64,000 nt of DNA from Carettochelys insculpta (GCF_033958435.1 NC_134161.1:10106001-10170000); one strand, 5' to 3'. Shown: positions 47,434-59,050, counted from the first letter of the stretch. Numbers and translations: made by a program. Notes: generated by a model from the letters alone, not told the origin.

Positions 47434-49847
47434 TAATGGCTTTAAGTGCTTCAAATGAGCATGGTGATGTTTTATACTCATAGAGTCAGGTATAAATGAT
47501 GCCACCAGGTGACCTGAATGGAGCCCCGTTGAAGTATAGCTAATAGTGCTGCAATGACGGTGCAGTTATCCTTTCCTTGACTGAGTGTAGCAATATTGTA
47601 CTCTGCCTTTTTCTCCCAACCCCTCCCACCTTCCCTCTTTCTTGGAAGGAACTGTTTGCTGGCCTTTGGGGGAGATAAGGAGGCATTAACTAGTGTTGTA
47701 AGATATACTGGGACTAGTAACACAATTAGTGACCTGGCTGGGTGTCAGAGCTGGCATGCAGCCATTAATATCATTCCAGCAGAGCACAAACTGCAGAATT
47801 ACATGCCGCAAACCCATTAGCTTTGACCTTGGCATTGATTTCCGCAGCACGGCTACATCAAACTACACAAATCCCCTGCACCTGTCACAGGCAGAGAGAT
47901 GAATGTGATCTGGAAGCACTTCTGCCCCTGTGCAGCAGCGTGGTCTGGTTGAATATGGCAGAAGATGATAAACCTGGCTCTCGACTACACTAAGGTCTCC
48001 TTGTGACATTCCAGCACTCTTAAAGAGGATGGAAAGCAGCCTGAAGTAGCTGGGGCAGGTATAGGTGGAAGCAGTAGAGTCCTCCGCAGCCAGTGTAGAG
48101 CTAGCACACATTATATATGCTGCCCCTGTGTTCCACTCCTACCAAAGGGGCCTGACAGAGCTCAGCTGGCGGGAAGAAAGGTGTGGTTGAAGCCCACCAC
48201 ACTATAGCTATTCTCTGCATTCCTTCAGGGACTCTGGGAAAAAGCATGTAAATCGGAGCAGCCTTGGTGCTACAGTAACTTACAGAAACAGCTAGACACA
48301 ATATAGAAAAGGCAAAGATGACTTAAAGCCACAATTTCCCTTCCCTCCCCGCTACCATTCCTGCCCCAAGTCCAGGCACAAAGGAACTGACAGTTGGGGC
48401 CTGGGAATCAGGACTTCCTTCCTTCTTACCTCAGTTTTGCTACTGGTTCCCACTGCAGCTCTGGGCAACCATTTAGCACTTTCCTGTCTCTATAATGGAG
48501 ACCAAGATGCTGATCTCCCTCATGGGAGCAGCAGGGCTGTGACCCAGAGTTTATTGTTGCTATATTGCTATGAATTATTATGGCGAGTGTTATTAATCCC
48601 CTCCCCTTGCTCCAGCCCCTGCGACTCCCCAAAGATTCCAAACACACAAGATCTAAGCATGTTGGCAAGCAGTGAGACCAAACCTACTTCCTCTGTCTTG
48701 CCTAGCACACAGAGAGCAACTGTGTGACATGCCTGTGTGATGGCAGGCATTAAAAAGTAACTGCTTATTCTGAGTATGTGAAATACATATCAATGTCATG
48801 GCTTTAATCCTGGCTGAAAAGAACCTAAGGATGGACTCCTTCAGCAATCCATCTCTACCCCAAGGGTGATCCTCCAGTATGCCTGGAATAAGGTCCCACA
48901 TCCAACCTAAGGCAGGCCAGGAGATGCCAGCCATTCCATCTGAAGCTTGAGACACTGCCCTGGGTACTATAGGCTCATCAACTGGGCTTAAGCTAATCCA
49001 AATACAGGTAAATAGATTGATGGTTCACAGGATAAATAACAGAGGCTTGAGCGATGCCAGCAGAGACCCAGCTGTGTTTTCTTTGGGATTAATGACTGCG
49101 ATGAGATTTTTTGCTTTGTTGCTTGTTAACCCCATCTAGTCATTAGGAAATTCAGGCTGATCTGAGTTTGTTACAGTGCATAGTCTTATCTACAGGGAGA
49201 GTACAGGACTGGAAATCAGAACCCAAATCTGCCTCCCACTTCAAGGAACTCCTTGCAGAGAATTGTATTTCATCACCCTAATACCAAATTTCTAACAAAA
49301 TGATGTCCTGTGGGTCATTTGAGGCGAAATATATTTAGATACACAAGATACACATTACTGGGATATTCAAGAGCAAAGAGGTGTCCAAGTCTTCTTGAAC
49401 TGAATGGGACTTAGGTACCTAGATACTCTGGAAAATCCCTTCAAGCAGTCTCTATCCCTGAGCACCTGAATGCTTCCAAAAAAATCTGCCCTTTATGCCA
49501 TAATTTCATTGGCACTCTCAGCTTTTGGCTGTTCAATTTGAAGTGCTCAGACCCTGATTTTAAGATGTATTGAGCACTTCCAGCTTCTATTGTCTTTAAT
49601 CAGCTTGAATTCTGATTTACACCAGTGTATTTATCCAGCATGGGACTGGAGCAGAAACACTAGAGTGAAGCAAAGTATGTGTGTGTGTGTGAGAGAGAGA
49701 GAGAGAAAAAGAGAAGTTTTAAGAATCAAATTAGAGCTGGTCAACACTCACAATTTCCCTTTTATAGAATTGCAATATTCTACAATTTCCTTTTGTGCTG
49801 AATTGGAATGAAAAAAAAATTTCAAAAATGTCCTCTGAGTTGAAAAC
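47434..49847. other. non-coding DNA, nothing recognised
   Basis: A GT/GA simple repeat is present at 49677-49706. No other supported feature. Confidence 0.45.
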
Positions 49848-49862
49848 TTTGAAAACATTAGT

Positions 49863-50067
49863 AACAAAGAGGAAGCCGTGCTAGTCTATATACTATCAAA
49901 ACAAAAAGCAGTCAAGTAGCACTTTAAAGACTAGCAAAATGGTTTATTAGGTGAGCTTTCGTGGGACAGACCCACTTCTTCAGACCATAGCCAGACCAGA
50001 ACAGACTCAAAGCTCACCTAATAAACCATTTTGCTAGTCTTTAAAGTGCTACTTGACTGCTTTTTGT
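49863..50067. mobile_element. palindromic dimer of Penelope-like element 3' ends
   Basis: A minus-oriented PLE end (49863 to about 50005) is joined to a plus-oriented PLE end. The two 64-bp arms, 49896-49959 and 50009-50072, are perfect inverted repeats separated by 49 bp. The sequence matches the PLE end at 62275-62390 almost base for base. Direct repeats TTTGAAAACATTAGT lie at 49848-49862 and 50068-50082, the second overlapping the arm end by a few bases, so the whole dimer was inserted as one unit. No coding capacity. Confidence 0.92.
49951..49987 (-). ncRNA. hammerhead-ribozyme-like core in PLE end
   Basis: On the minus strand the sequence reads CTGAAGA, A, GTGGG, loop TCTGT, CCCAC, GAAAG. 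CTGANGA and GAAA are the two conserved boxes of the hammerhead core, and GTGGG/CCCAC forms stem II. PLEs are known to carry minimal hammerhead motifs in their terminal repeats. An extra unpaired A next to the stem and the unclear stems I and III make activity uncertain. Confidence 0.55.
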
Positions 50068-50082
50068 TTTGAAAACATTAGT

Positions 50083-50394
50083 TTTGGAAACATCAAAAAA
50101 GCATTTATCAAAACATTTTACTTCAATAAAATTGAAGCAATATATCTTGTTGGCTTTTTTCAATTATTTATATCATATATTACTGTCTCAACATAAGTTT
50201 TGAAACAAACCGCTTCAGTCGTATAGAAACAAAATGGTTTCATAACCTTTCAGCAATGTTTTTTGATGAAATCAGGAAAAATCAAAACATTTTGTGGTAA
50301 CACTAAGTAAGCATTTACTACAAGAAAACTGGACAGGGAAAGCAACAGCTGCATTCAAGACTCTCCATCCCATATAGAGATCACAAATAATATC
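50083..50394. other. A/T-rich non-coding DNA
   Basis: AAAACATT-type words recur (GAAAACATT, TCAAAACATTTT), which makes the target-duplication call to the left slightly less unique. Nothing else is seen. Confidence 0.45.
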
Positions 50395-50870
50395 TGTAAA
50401 GACAAAACTGCAGATCTTCAACAAAAATGTGAAGAGTGGGCTCGTGTATGGATTTGAGACCTGGAAGTACTACAGTCTTCAAATCACAAGCTACGGACAT
50501 TCATAAACAGATGCCTGAGGTACATCCTTCACATCAAATGGCACGGCTTCATTACAAATGAGCAGCTTTGGAACAGAGCAGGACAACCACTACTGGATGT
50601 TCAAATCAAGTGAAGAAAGTGGGGATGACTAAGCCACACTCTGAGAAAAACATCATCCAGCATAGTCCGCCAAGCTCTCACATGGAATAAGCAAGGAAAA
50701 TGTAAAAGACGAAGAGCTTGGACAACACAGAAGAAGGTCTACTGAGACTGAAGGACAATAACTGGGGTACTCCTGAAGCCATCTGGAATTTTTGTCCAAA
50801 GACAGAGTGAAGTGGAGGAGACTTATAGATGACCTATGCTCCATGCAAAGTACAAGGGTAAAGTAGGAAG
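50395..50870 (+). pseudogene. 3' end of a LINE ORF2, decayed
   Basis: Across frames the translation shows the C-terminal text of a metazoan LINE group: KTKLQIFNKNVKSGLVYGFE followed by TWK, then a segment coding for cysteine/arginine-rich RCLRYIL-type sequence, LRKTSSSIVRQALTWNKQGK followed by CKRRRAW (about 50640-50715), and a closing RWRRLIDDLCSMQSTRVK-like block (about 50810-50862). At least four frameshifts. It is distinct from the LINEs at 8250 and 24380. Only the terminal part is present, as with most 5'-truncated insertions. Confidence 0.7.
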
Positions 50871-52130
50871 TAATAGTACAGTAAAACTGTCCAATCAGAA
50901 GTTTTTGGACCAGCTCTAGATGATAGCCTTGCTTTGGCTCAAAAAAAAAATCCTTGTTTGCTGCCAAAAAAAAAAGGTTAAGTCTCTTCAACATTCTGTT
51001 CCATTGTCATTTAAAAATTGTCACTTGACACAGGAGACCTCTGCCAAACTGGTGGATCAATTCCCCAGTGAATGGTTAAACTGGAAGGAGCAATAAGTCC
51101 AGTTTTTGTAGTGTCATCTGCTTGTAACACTAGGCTTGCAAAGAATTAATCTGTCTGCTAGCTGGTCAGAATTTTTTATTATAATTTTTTATTATTAAAA
51201 ATACACAAATTAATTTTGGTCTATTTTTCAGTATCAGTTTTGTTTTTTCAGGAAACATTTTTCTTATGCTAAAACACTTTCAATTTACAAATATCAAAAG
51301 CAGTTTATTAATATTGATTTTTGAAAAGCCAACCCATTTTCAGATTTCATTTTTGGATTTGGTGGTGGGGAGATATCCGGAAAGTAAAAAATATTTACAT
51401 TTACCCCCAAAAACAAGTGGCCTGTTTTGACCAGCTTTACATTCCACCCCACTGAGTGGGGGAAGTTGGAGTTGTGCCTGATGGGAAGGCAGAAGATAGG
51501 AAGGGGACAGAAAGGATATATTGTCATGTCTAGTACAGAAATGGTTGATTTAGTCTTTATGGGGGTACAGTAGGGGACAACATAAAATTGCAAGGGTCTG
51601 TGAAGATTCAGCTGCTGTGACAGGTTTTGCAATTGTTTAACTTCTTAACTAAAATTTCTTAACCTTTAATTGACTTTCACTCTGAACAATATGCTAACAA
51701 AAGTTAGCTGCCATCTTCATTCCCAGAACTGGCTGCATTTCATTGGTGGACTAGGTATAGATCTTCTAATAAAGAGTTTTGGGTTTACTCCAGGAGAAAG
51801 GTGCTTTACATATATAAAATATCATTTGAATTCAAAGTGGGTACTGACCCTAATTAAAGCTCATGTGCAGTTATCATACTGACACATGCCATAGAAAACT
51901 TTTCAACCAGCCATTTACACAGGGCCAGATGGCAATTCCTTTGCCTGTATTTATACTAATTTATTGGACTGATATAGCAACTTCTGATTGCTAGCTAGTG
52001 AGAGAAGGAAGTCTATCTCAAGGTTATGATGTAGTCAGTGACATATTTTACAACTGTGATAACACAGTCATAAGAGTAAGTAAATTTAAAGTGTGAGAAA
52101 ATGCTCAAATTACTTTATTTGCATGTAGTA
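50871..52130. other. non-coding DNA, nothing recognised
   Basis: A/T-rich, with A-runs at 50941 and 50967. No supported gene. Confidence 0.45.
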
Positions 52131-52278
52131 TCATAGAATCCTTGGGCTTGAAGAGACCTCAGGAGGTCTTTGAGTCCGGCCTCCTGCCTAAAAAGCAGAA
52201 TCAACCATAACTAAATCATCCTAGCCAGGATTTTATCAAGCCGGGACTTAAAAACCTCTTGGGACAGAGATTCCCAAT
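52131..52278 (-). mobile_element. CR1 LINE 3' end fragment
   Basis: It starts with ATCATAGAATCCTTGGGCTT, then GAAGAGACCTCAGGAGGTCT and TTGAGTCCGGCCTCCTGCCT, the inverted CR1 3' end of a different subfamily from the copy at 15975. Truncated after CTTAAAAACCTCTTGGGA. Confidence 0.85.
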
Positions 52279-52280
52279 TG

Positions 52281-52404
52281 AGTAACCAGATATCCTTATT
52301 TTACAGGGACAATCCCAATACTTAGGGCTTTTTCTTCTTAAGGTGCTTATTACTCCCATCCCCCCATCCCAATTTTTTCCACATTTCCTATCTGGACACA
52401 CTAT
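52281..52404 (+). mobile_element. short MITE related to the GGTGACC family
   Basis: AGTAACCAGATATCCTTATT, CAGGGACAATCCCAATACTT, AGGGCTTTTTCTTCTTAAGG and the end CTATCTGGACACACTA reproduce a common compact reptile MITE. It abuts the CR1 fragment directly. Ends have decayed. Confidence 0.7.
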
Positions 52405-52469
52405 CCCTATAGGACATACAAAATTACCTAATGTCAAATGTATGAAGACTATAATAATACTAAAACAGA

Positions 52470-52760
52470 AACTTTCAACCAACAGTCTCAGGGTGCTTTA
52501 CAAATATCAGGGGCCTGATTTTCAAGTATGCTCTGTACCCTGAGCTTGAACTGCATTTTGGGGTATTCTGGAATCGAGCACTACTTATCTAAGTTTTTTC
52601 AATGCCCCAAAAATAGCAAAATGTTATTGTCCTCATCTGACAGGTGGGGAAGACATAGAGAGGTTAAGTGACTCCCTCAGGTTCATACAGAAAGGAAAAG
52701 GTGATACTGGAAAACAAACCCAGGCGAGTGGATTCCGCATTCTTTACTCTAACACCTACA
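52470..52760 (+). repeat. MIR-like ancient SINE
   Basis: The core TCCTCATCTGACAGGTGGGG, then ACATAGAGAGGTTAAGTGAC and TCCCTCAGGTTCATACAG, is a good match to the MIR pattern in sense orientation. The 3' part AACCCAGGCGAGTGGATTCC follows. Confidence 0.8.
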
Positions 52761-53446
52761 TCACATATCTTCCCAGAGAGCTGCTAGCTTGCTGATTAGA
52801 TGAGTCACCTCGAGATTTCTACCACCCACTAATATCTGCCTTGAAATGCAGCTGCTCAGAGTAGAAAGAAAACAGAATTTTAAAAAGTGGAGATGGTAAA
52901 TTTCAAACAAACTTTTCTTAATAAATAAAATAAACATGCCATAGGTCAGAAGGTTTTTACTAAAAACATTTTTCCTAGCAACATTTTGTGTGATGCACAT
53001 ACTTAAAAAACCAGGAAAACTGACTAAGTCTATAGATGCATAGTGATTCTGTCAGACTATTGCGATAGCACCCAACTTTGTATTTATGATTTCCAGAACA
53101 TTTTGGGGACTGCTTTTTTTGAATGGATGGGGTATCCTGTCTGAGGGAAAACAGGGGTGGGTAACCCTTGTGTTGGTTGTTTTGGTTATGGTTAATTGTG
53201 AACTAAGCTGATTAAGCTCAGATTGAAGGAACAATGTTTCATCTTGATGGACTGCACAATGTATAGATATTTCTGGCAAGGGGCCTTGTAAATATTTTTA
53301 AAAAAATAAATCTGTCTCTCTGCCTGTGGAGCAGAAATATTCACTGAACCTGAAAGACTCCTATAGATAGATTTCCAAAAATGCTCAGTGTCCAAGATCT
53401 AAGCACCTAGTAACTTCATTTCCAAGTACTCAACTCCCAAGAACAA
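52761..53446. other. non-coding DNA, nothing recognised
   Basis: No supported feature. Confidence 0.45.
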
Positions 53447-53449
53447 CTA

Positions 53450-53894
53450 GACTTTGTGTACACAGCATTCCTATCACAAGACAGGAATGCAAATGAGGGA
53501 ACCCAACATTGCAAATGAAGCAATGATTTACAAATTTTGCACTTCATTTGCATAATCTCGTTCAATTTTACAGTCGGGAGAGATTTTGGTAGGAAAAAAA
53601 AAAACCCCACAGTCGCGTAGATGGGGTTCTATTGTCAAAAACCCCCTTCGTCAACAGACTTTTGCCCCCTGAAAAAGAGAGGGATAAGTGTCTGTCAATG
53701 AAATGGGGTTTTGCCGACACAATTCCACCTACACAGCTTCCCCCACCCCCCAAAATCTCTCCCAACAGTGCGATCGCATGGGATTATGCAAATGAAGCAT
53801 GAGATCTGTAAATCAGCACTTCATTTGCAATGTCGGGTTCCCGCATTTGCATTCCTCTCGCAAGAGAGGAGAGGAATGCCATGTAGACACAGCT
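53450..53894. mobile_element. palindromic MITE, TSD CTA
   Basis: The left end GACTTTGTGTACACAGCATT and inverted right end AGCTGTGTCTACATGGCATT are related inverted repeats. CTA flanks both (53447-53449 and 53895-53897). The arms share GGAATGCAAATGAGGGAACC / inverse, CACTTCATTTGCATAATC / inverse and TCTCTCCCAACAGT / inverse. A two-to-one arm asymmetry is caused by small indels. Confidence 0.85.
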
Positions 53895-53897
53895 CTA

Positions 53898-54240
53898 TTG
53901 TTTTCAGGGGGACCTGCTGATTGTTTGAACAGTTTTTAAAAATCAAGCTGTTTTTATGGGGTCTCAGTGAGAAAGCTCCATCCAACGACAACAATCTGCA
54001 GTAAATAGCCACATTAGTGCAAGTCCATTTTAATCACCTGGACTTCTTGGGACTTCAACCATAAGATAACAAACATGATTCTCCTTTGCCCTCTCGTGCT
54101 GTTATTCCCACCTGTGGAAGGGAAATGTAAATTGTTGTCATATCATATTGGCTGTATTTTTATTCTTTGCAGAATAGTGAACAAGGTACAGGGCTGGAAA
54201 TGGGCAAGTCCAGTTTGTGGTAAGCAGAAGATGGGAGCTA
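53898..54240. other. non-coding DNA, nothing recognised
   Basis: No supported feature. Confidence 0.45.
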
Positions 54241-54279
54241 AAAAAAAAACCCCACAGTGTTTAGGTGGAACGAAAGGTG

Positions 54280-54362
54280 TAGGGCAGGGGTCAGCCACTC
54301 CTCAGCAAGAATGGCATGCAAGAGTGGCATGCAAACTGATTTTCATCCGCACGTGAGGGCAG
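54280..54362. mobile_element. hAT-type element end fragment
   Basis: GGGCAGGGGTCAGCCACTCC followed by GGCATGCAAACTGATTTTCA resembles the two ends of a common reptile hAT element brought together by internal deletion. It adjoins the acidic coding segment to the right. Confidence 0.45.
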
Positions 54363-54379
54363 CCTATGCAAGCAGTACC

Positions 54380-54973
54380 GTGAGATACAGCCCTCAGCAG
54401 AACTCTAGTGAGATACTGCCTGCTGTACTGTACATGCAAGAGACCGAGGTCCAGTCTGCTGCACAGACAGCTGAAGTGTACACAACATCATTAATATTCT
54501 AAAGATGATTAAAGAGACCAATGAGGCTGCTGCTGAGACCACAGAAGAAAATCAAGCCTGTCTTAGTTCAGAGGCTTTGCTGGAGATGCCAGAAGTGGCT
54601 GAGCCTCTGCAATCCCTGACTGAGACCACAGAATTAAAGATTGAAAAGAGAGGTCGAGATCCTCACATGCCAGCTCATGTAGCACGAGACCAAGAAAGAG
54701 GTGAATATGCAGGAATAAGCAAGGAAGAAATCTTGAATGCTTCAGAGCCAGAGGCCATGGTAGATGCTGAGTCAGAGCCACAGCAGAACACTGAGCAAGG
54801 AGTGCCAGCTGCTTCTCTTGCTGCCAGCAGCAGTGTCCCTCAGCCACTGGAACCAACTATTGAAGCAAGCTTTCTGGCCTCTGGCATCCACAGTGACTGC
54901 AATGGATGAGAGAGGAGTCCAAGGGGAGCCTGAACAGACTCTTTCAGGTTCAGCTTCTGAAGCTCGAGGGTGA
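54380..54973 (+). pseudogene. acidic coding segment with frameshifts: last exon or retrocopy of an unidentified host gene
   Basis: The central open frame, 54505-54909, gives 134 residues rich in Glu, Ala, Ser and Thr (for example AAAETTEENQACLSSEALLE) with no hydrophobic core or membrane segment, like a disordered acidic tail. Coding-like text continues on both sides in another frame: SSEILPAVLYMQETEVQSAA (about 54400-54460) before, and MDERGVQGEPEQTLSGSASE (about 54902-54961) after, ending at a stop near 54973. The two outer pieces are in the same frame, so the middle seems shifted out and back. I do not recognise the gene. An ordinary terminal exon of a rapidly changing gene, or a pseudogene, are both possible. 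Confidence 0.45.
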
Positions 54974-55800
54974 GATGGCCTTGCATTTCAGACTTTAGGG
55001 CTACTGAAAGTGAAGCTGGATCTTCATAGGAAATCTTTGCAAGGGACATGCTTGACAATATTCTTACAGCTTGAGTGTTTCTGTCCCAAGCAGAAGAGAC
55101 ACTGGATTCCCACAATAGTGTCAGCCCAAAACAAATGAACAGACATCCTGTACCTGGGATGTCTGTCCCAAAACATCCCAGGAAGCTGTGGCTATACAGA
55201 ATGCAGATATCATCTATTGGGCATTCGGCCAATATTAGTCTCATCTTTCATAGATGGTGACAACTGAAAGTACAGCTTCTCTGTGTCTAAACTGCTGTAA
55301 GCATACTCCCCTACAGACAGCTGTCTTCCCTTTTTAAATAAGACGTTAAAATGCTTTGCAGTGGGCCAAAATACCAACTGGACTGCAAAAGACTATATGT
55401 TAACATCTTAATTACCATTCTCCCTAACTGCCTACACCCTTCATTACACTGCGCACTTGCATTTTAATCTCTCACTATCTTCTAGTTAACCAATACTCTC
55501 ACCTGAATTAGCCTACATCAAGCTGTCAAGCTAATACCTTACCATTCACTTCTGATTAGAATTCAAGGCCCAATGTCTGACAGATAACTAAAGGACACTT
55601 AGTATTGTAGAATAAGCTACTGAAATTATGTAACTGTCTAACCATTGCAAGTTAACATGCATCCATACTGCACACACTTGGGAAGAGGATACACTTGAGT
55701 TCAGAGATGAGATGAGCAGACATGAGCCTGTCTATTGTACTGTCAAATGCCAGGCTCATTTTAATGTTTGTGTCAATAAACTGTATTTTATGTTCATCAC
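54974..55800 (+). other. possible 3' untranslated region with poly(A) signal
   Basis: An A/T-balanced non-coding stretch follows the acidic segment. It ends with AATAAA at 55775-55780, followed within 30 bases by a T/G-rich stretch, the order of a cleavage and polyadenylation site. No A-tail is seen, which argues mildly against a processed retrocopy. Confidence 0.4.
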
Positions 55801-56245
55801 TCAGTGTCTCTGCACACTGCTCATCTTGTCTGCCCTTCCGTTTGCTACGTAACTGTTGCCCTTTGCATGAACAGAGAGGCTTTACTGCATGTCAACCACA
55901 CTTTTGACAGTGTGACTTGTACCGTTACAGAATCCAAACTAGAAAGGGATTTGGGTGGTTTTTGTGAGTAACAGCTTGGACTTTAAAGCAGCCTAAGGCA
56001 CTTAGGCAGCTGGCTTCCATCAACAGTGCCTTTTAGCTAATCTGAAAATTCCTGCCTCAATCAATATTGGCAGTTTGACAAATGCTTTGGGGCTTATTTT
56101 AAAAACAAAGGCTGTACTGATTAATTACACAAGTGTGATTAAAACAGTACATTGACCCACCTCTCCAGTATGGCTAGAACCTTTCTGGAAAGGACAACTT
56201 GCTATGGTAGTAGAAAGCATATCTAATAAGTTACAACAGCATAAA
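55801..56245. other. non-coding DNA, nothing recognised
   Basis: No supported feature. Confidence 0.4.
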
Positions 56246-56251
56246 CATCGT

Positions 56252-56328
56252 TACAGGTTGAACCTCTCTAATTCGCACCTCCAGGCCCTGACCAGTACCA
56301 GACAAGAGAATTTGCTGGACTATCAGAT
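56252..56328 (+). mobile_element. Tigger-like left end fragment
   Basis: CAGGTTGAACCTCTCTAATT followed by CCTGACCAGTACCAGACAAG matches the left terminal type of the element at 2906. It is cut off at 56328 by the half-MITEs. Confidence 0.6.
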
Positions 56329-56544
56329 CATGGGAATAAGGGGACTTCGAAGTAGGTGGGGTCCCTTTGAAAAGGAGCCCCGTGGGGACGAGCTGCGCGG
56401 TGGCGAGGCGCGTCAATTTCGAAGTGCCGCGGCCGCCCGCATGCTAATGAAGCACTGAATATGTATTTCAGTGCTTCATTAGTAAACTTCGAAATGGCCA
56501 TTTGCGTGGCCATTTCGAAGTTTGGGGCTAGTGTAGACGTAGCC
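56329..56544 (+). mobile_element. half-MITE (right arm only), first of two
   Basis: It begins at the palindrome axis of the AACTTCGAAATGGCC family (ATGGGAATAAGGGGACTTCG) and runs through one arm to the terminus GCTAGTGTAGACGTAGCC. The left arm is absent. Confidence 0.9.
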
Positions 56545-56760
56545 GATGGGAATAAGGGGACTTCGAAGTAGGCGGGGTCCTTTCGAAAAGGAGCCCTGTC
56601 GGGATGAGCCGTGCAGCGGCGAGCCGCATCAATTTCAAAGCGCCGCGGCCGCCCGCATGCTAATGAAGCGCTGAATATGCATTTCAGCGCTTCATTAGTA
56701 AACTTCAAAATGGCCATTTGCATGGCCATTTTGAAGTTTGGGGCTAGTGTAGATGTAGCC
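56545..56760 (+). mobile_element. half-MITE (right arm only), second of two in tandem
   Basis: It starts again at the axis (GATGGGAATAAGGGGACTTC), directly after the terminus of the first half, and runs to GCTAGTGTAGATGTAGCC. The two halves differ at many CpG-type positions (for example TTTGAAGT versus TTCGAAGT), so the duplication is not very recent or involved two different source copies. A 144-codon minus-strand frame through both is a product of the repeat. Confidence 0.9.
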
Positions 56761-59050
56761 AAAGAGAAACTTCTTGTAACTGATTACAGAGAAGGCAAAG
56801 AAGAATTATAATAGCAATACCTCCCATTGTTGTAACTCTCACACTGAAGCTAAACCTTCACCATGAGCTAGGTAGGTGATTCACCTGCAAGCATAGGTCT
56901 CATTAAGATAATGTGAATAGCAATAGTGGCACAGCTGTGAATGCACAGTTCATGACACTCAGGTGGGTTAAGTACACAACACATATGCTTGTACTCAGTG
57001 CAGGTAAGCCATGCTACTCTTGCTTATGTTACTACAGCTGTGCTACTATTTATACTCCCAAAGAGCTGTCATTGAGGTAACAGGAGTATGTGTTCAAAAG
57101 CAGCAGAGTCGTACCTCTAGCTCATATTGTAGATGTAACCTACAAAAATGAGATTAGGACAATGTTGTTATGTATTTACGGTTTTCTTAATGAATACAGT
57201 TCACAACAGCTAGCACATACTCTGAGCCCCTGGAAATAAGCATATAAAGACCTAAATATATACAACATAACATGCCAGCTGATTCTGCAAACTCTATGTA
57301 TATTTAACTGTAAATAAATCTTCAACATCCATCCTTCAGCACAGAAACATACTCTATGCTGTTTACTTTTCACTGTGATTACTGCAACATTTTCTTTCTA
57401 ATATTCTACTTCAGCCAACGCCCTTGAAATATCTTTCTTTTTCGTCTTCACTTACTTGTGCTGGCATAAACCAAGATTCCTGAATTAACATCACAGCTGT
57501 AAACAATTTCACCCTCTTTATCTTAATCGGTCTCAAGTTTGGGTTTATTACATTCAATCTTGCTAATGTTAATGTTTGGAACACTCATCTGTTGTCACTT
57601 ACCTTATGCTGCAGTTCTAGAAAGCTCACCTACAATGCCTTTCTTCACCCTCCTTGACTTGAATTGCCCTATTTATATCATACTCTAAAGGGATGGATTT
57701 TCAAAGTTGTTTATGTGTCTGAAGATGCAGAGAGGGACATAGTGGGACTTTCAAAAACACCTACCTGCAACTTTATATTCCTAAATAAATTTTGAAATGC
57801 TGGCTGTATGTTGTTTAGTAATGGGCATTGCTCAAATATAAATCTCCTCTGCCCCCTCACTCACACGTGCTCTAAAGTCCTTGTAATTTTAGGCTGTTTT
57901 GTCATGCTTATTTTGTGCACTACACAACTGGTGCCTAAAATGAGCTCCTCCTTACCATAGTCTGTTTTGCCAAATTAAATGTTTTTAGCACCTCATGCAC
58001 AACAAAGTGGTAGTCTACATCTAGAACACAGCAAAGCCTGGGCCAGTGATGCCACTGTCCATTGTTAACAGTGCATTAACATAGCACATTTTTATCTTGT
58101 CCTACCAAAAATCTCAGAAAAATCACTTTGTAACTGAATAAGGTCCAAAGAGAGGAGAAAGGGCTGGCAAGGGGTTTTGGTGTGTGTCTATAGCTTCTCT
58201 CTGCAGGTGGTATATTGTATACAAATAGAGCACCTCTGTGCATAAGCGTCTTCTGTCAGTCCAGCCAGTATTCATCAGCTTGTATTTGTTTCCCAGAGTT
58301 TACGGAAACTCCAATGTTGAAGAATTGACCTCTGACTCCCATTGTGGTATGTTATTAAAAAACATAGCCAGTAAAGAAAATAACTGAATCTAAGATTCTT
58401 GTATTCTTAGTCATTGGGCTAATACCACATTTGCACTAACTCCGTGCAGATGGTTCCTGTCTTTACAAACATACATTAGAGTAATCTTGATACATATTTG
58501 CAACCGCCCTCCTATGCATATTTTCCCAAATAATTAAGAACAGCTCTAATCCTGCTAAATGACTGTAGGCGCAGTAAAATGTATGCAATGAAAAATCACT
58601 CACAAAGTACTTTACTGGGCATCCAAATATTTAGTCTGTTGTGGCTCATACTCTGCACAAGAAAATTTCACTTAAGAACCCTAAGCAAACTCCAAGCATC
58701 TTGTATTTAGCGCTCATTGTGCAATGGCACCTGGAGTGGTTTTATATAAAATTAAGTTCTATCCTATGAAAAGACTTGATGCTTCATCTGGAGTCATCTG
58801 ATCCTCCAAGCATCTCGCTCACATAGGTGTGACAAAATCCAATTCTTCCATTGCAAATAATGGTCAAATGAGAAAGCAGGTGTGGATATTCTGCTGTCGA
58901 TTTCAACTTGTAAACGTCAAGAACTCTTCTGTTCTTGTCAGTTTTAATTCCCTTTTCTTTACACTCTTTAGATGAACTGAGAACACAAGAAATCCATCAG
59001 AGCCTTTGTGAGAGACTGGATGAAGCCTACAAACCTGATGTGACTTATTA
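56761..59050. other. non-coding DNA, nothing recognised
   Basis: About 2.3 kb of A/T-rich sequence without supported features. Confidence 0.45.

Noticed and set aside
56328..56762. 144-codon minus-strand frame, with close relatives at 34405-34650, 34653-34910, 34986-35204, 38054-38296 and 30821-31057 (all sharing NFEMAMQMAISKFTNEALKC-like text)
   Set aside because: The frames are translations of the MITE palindrome arm. They appear because the repeat is copied, start and stop inside non-coding MITE sequence, and show no domain. A pipeline could mistake them for a conserved protein family.
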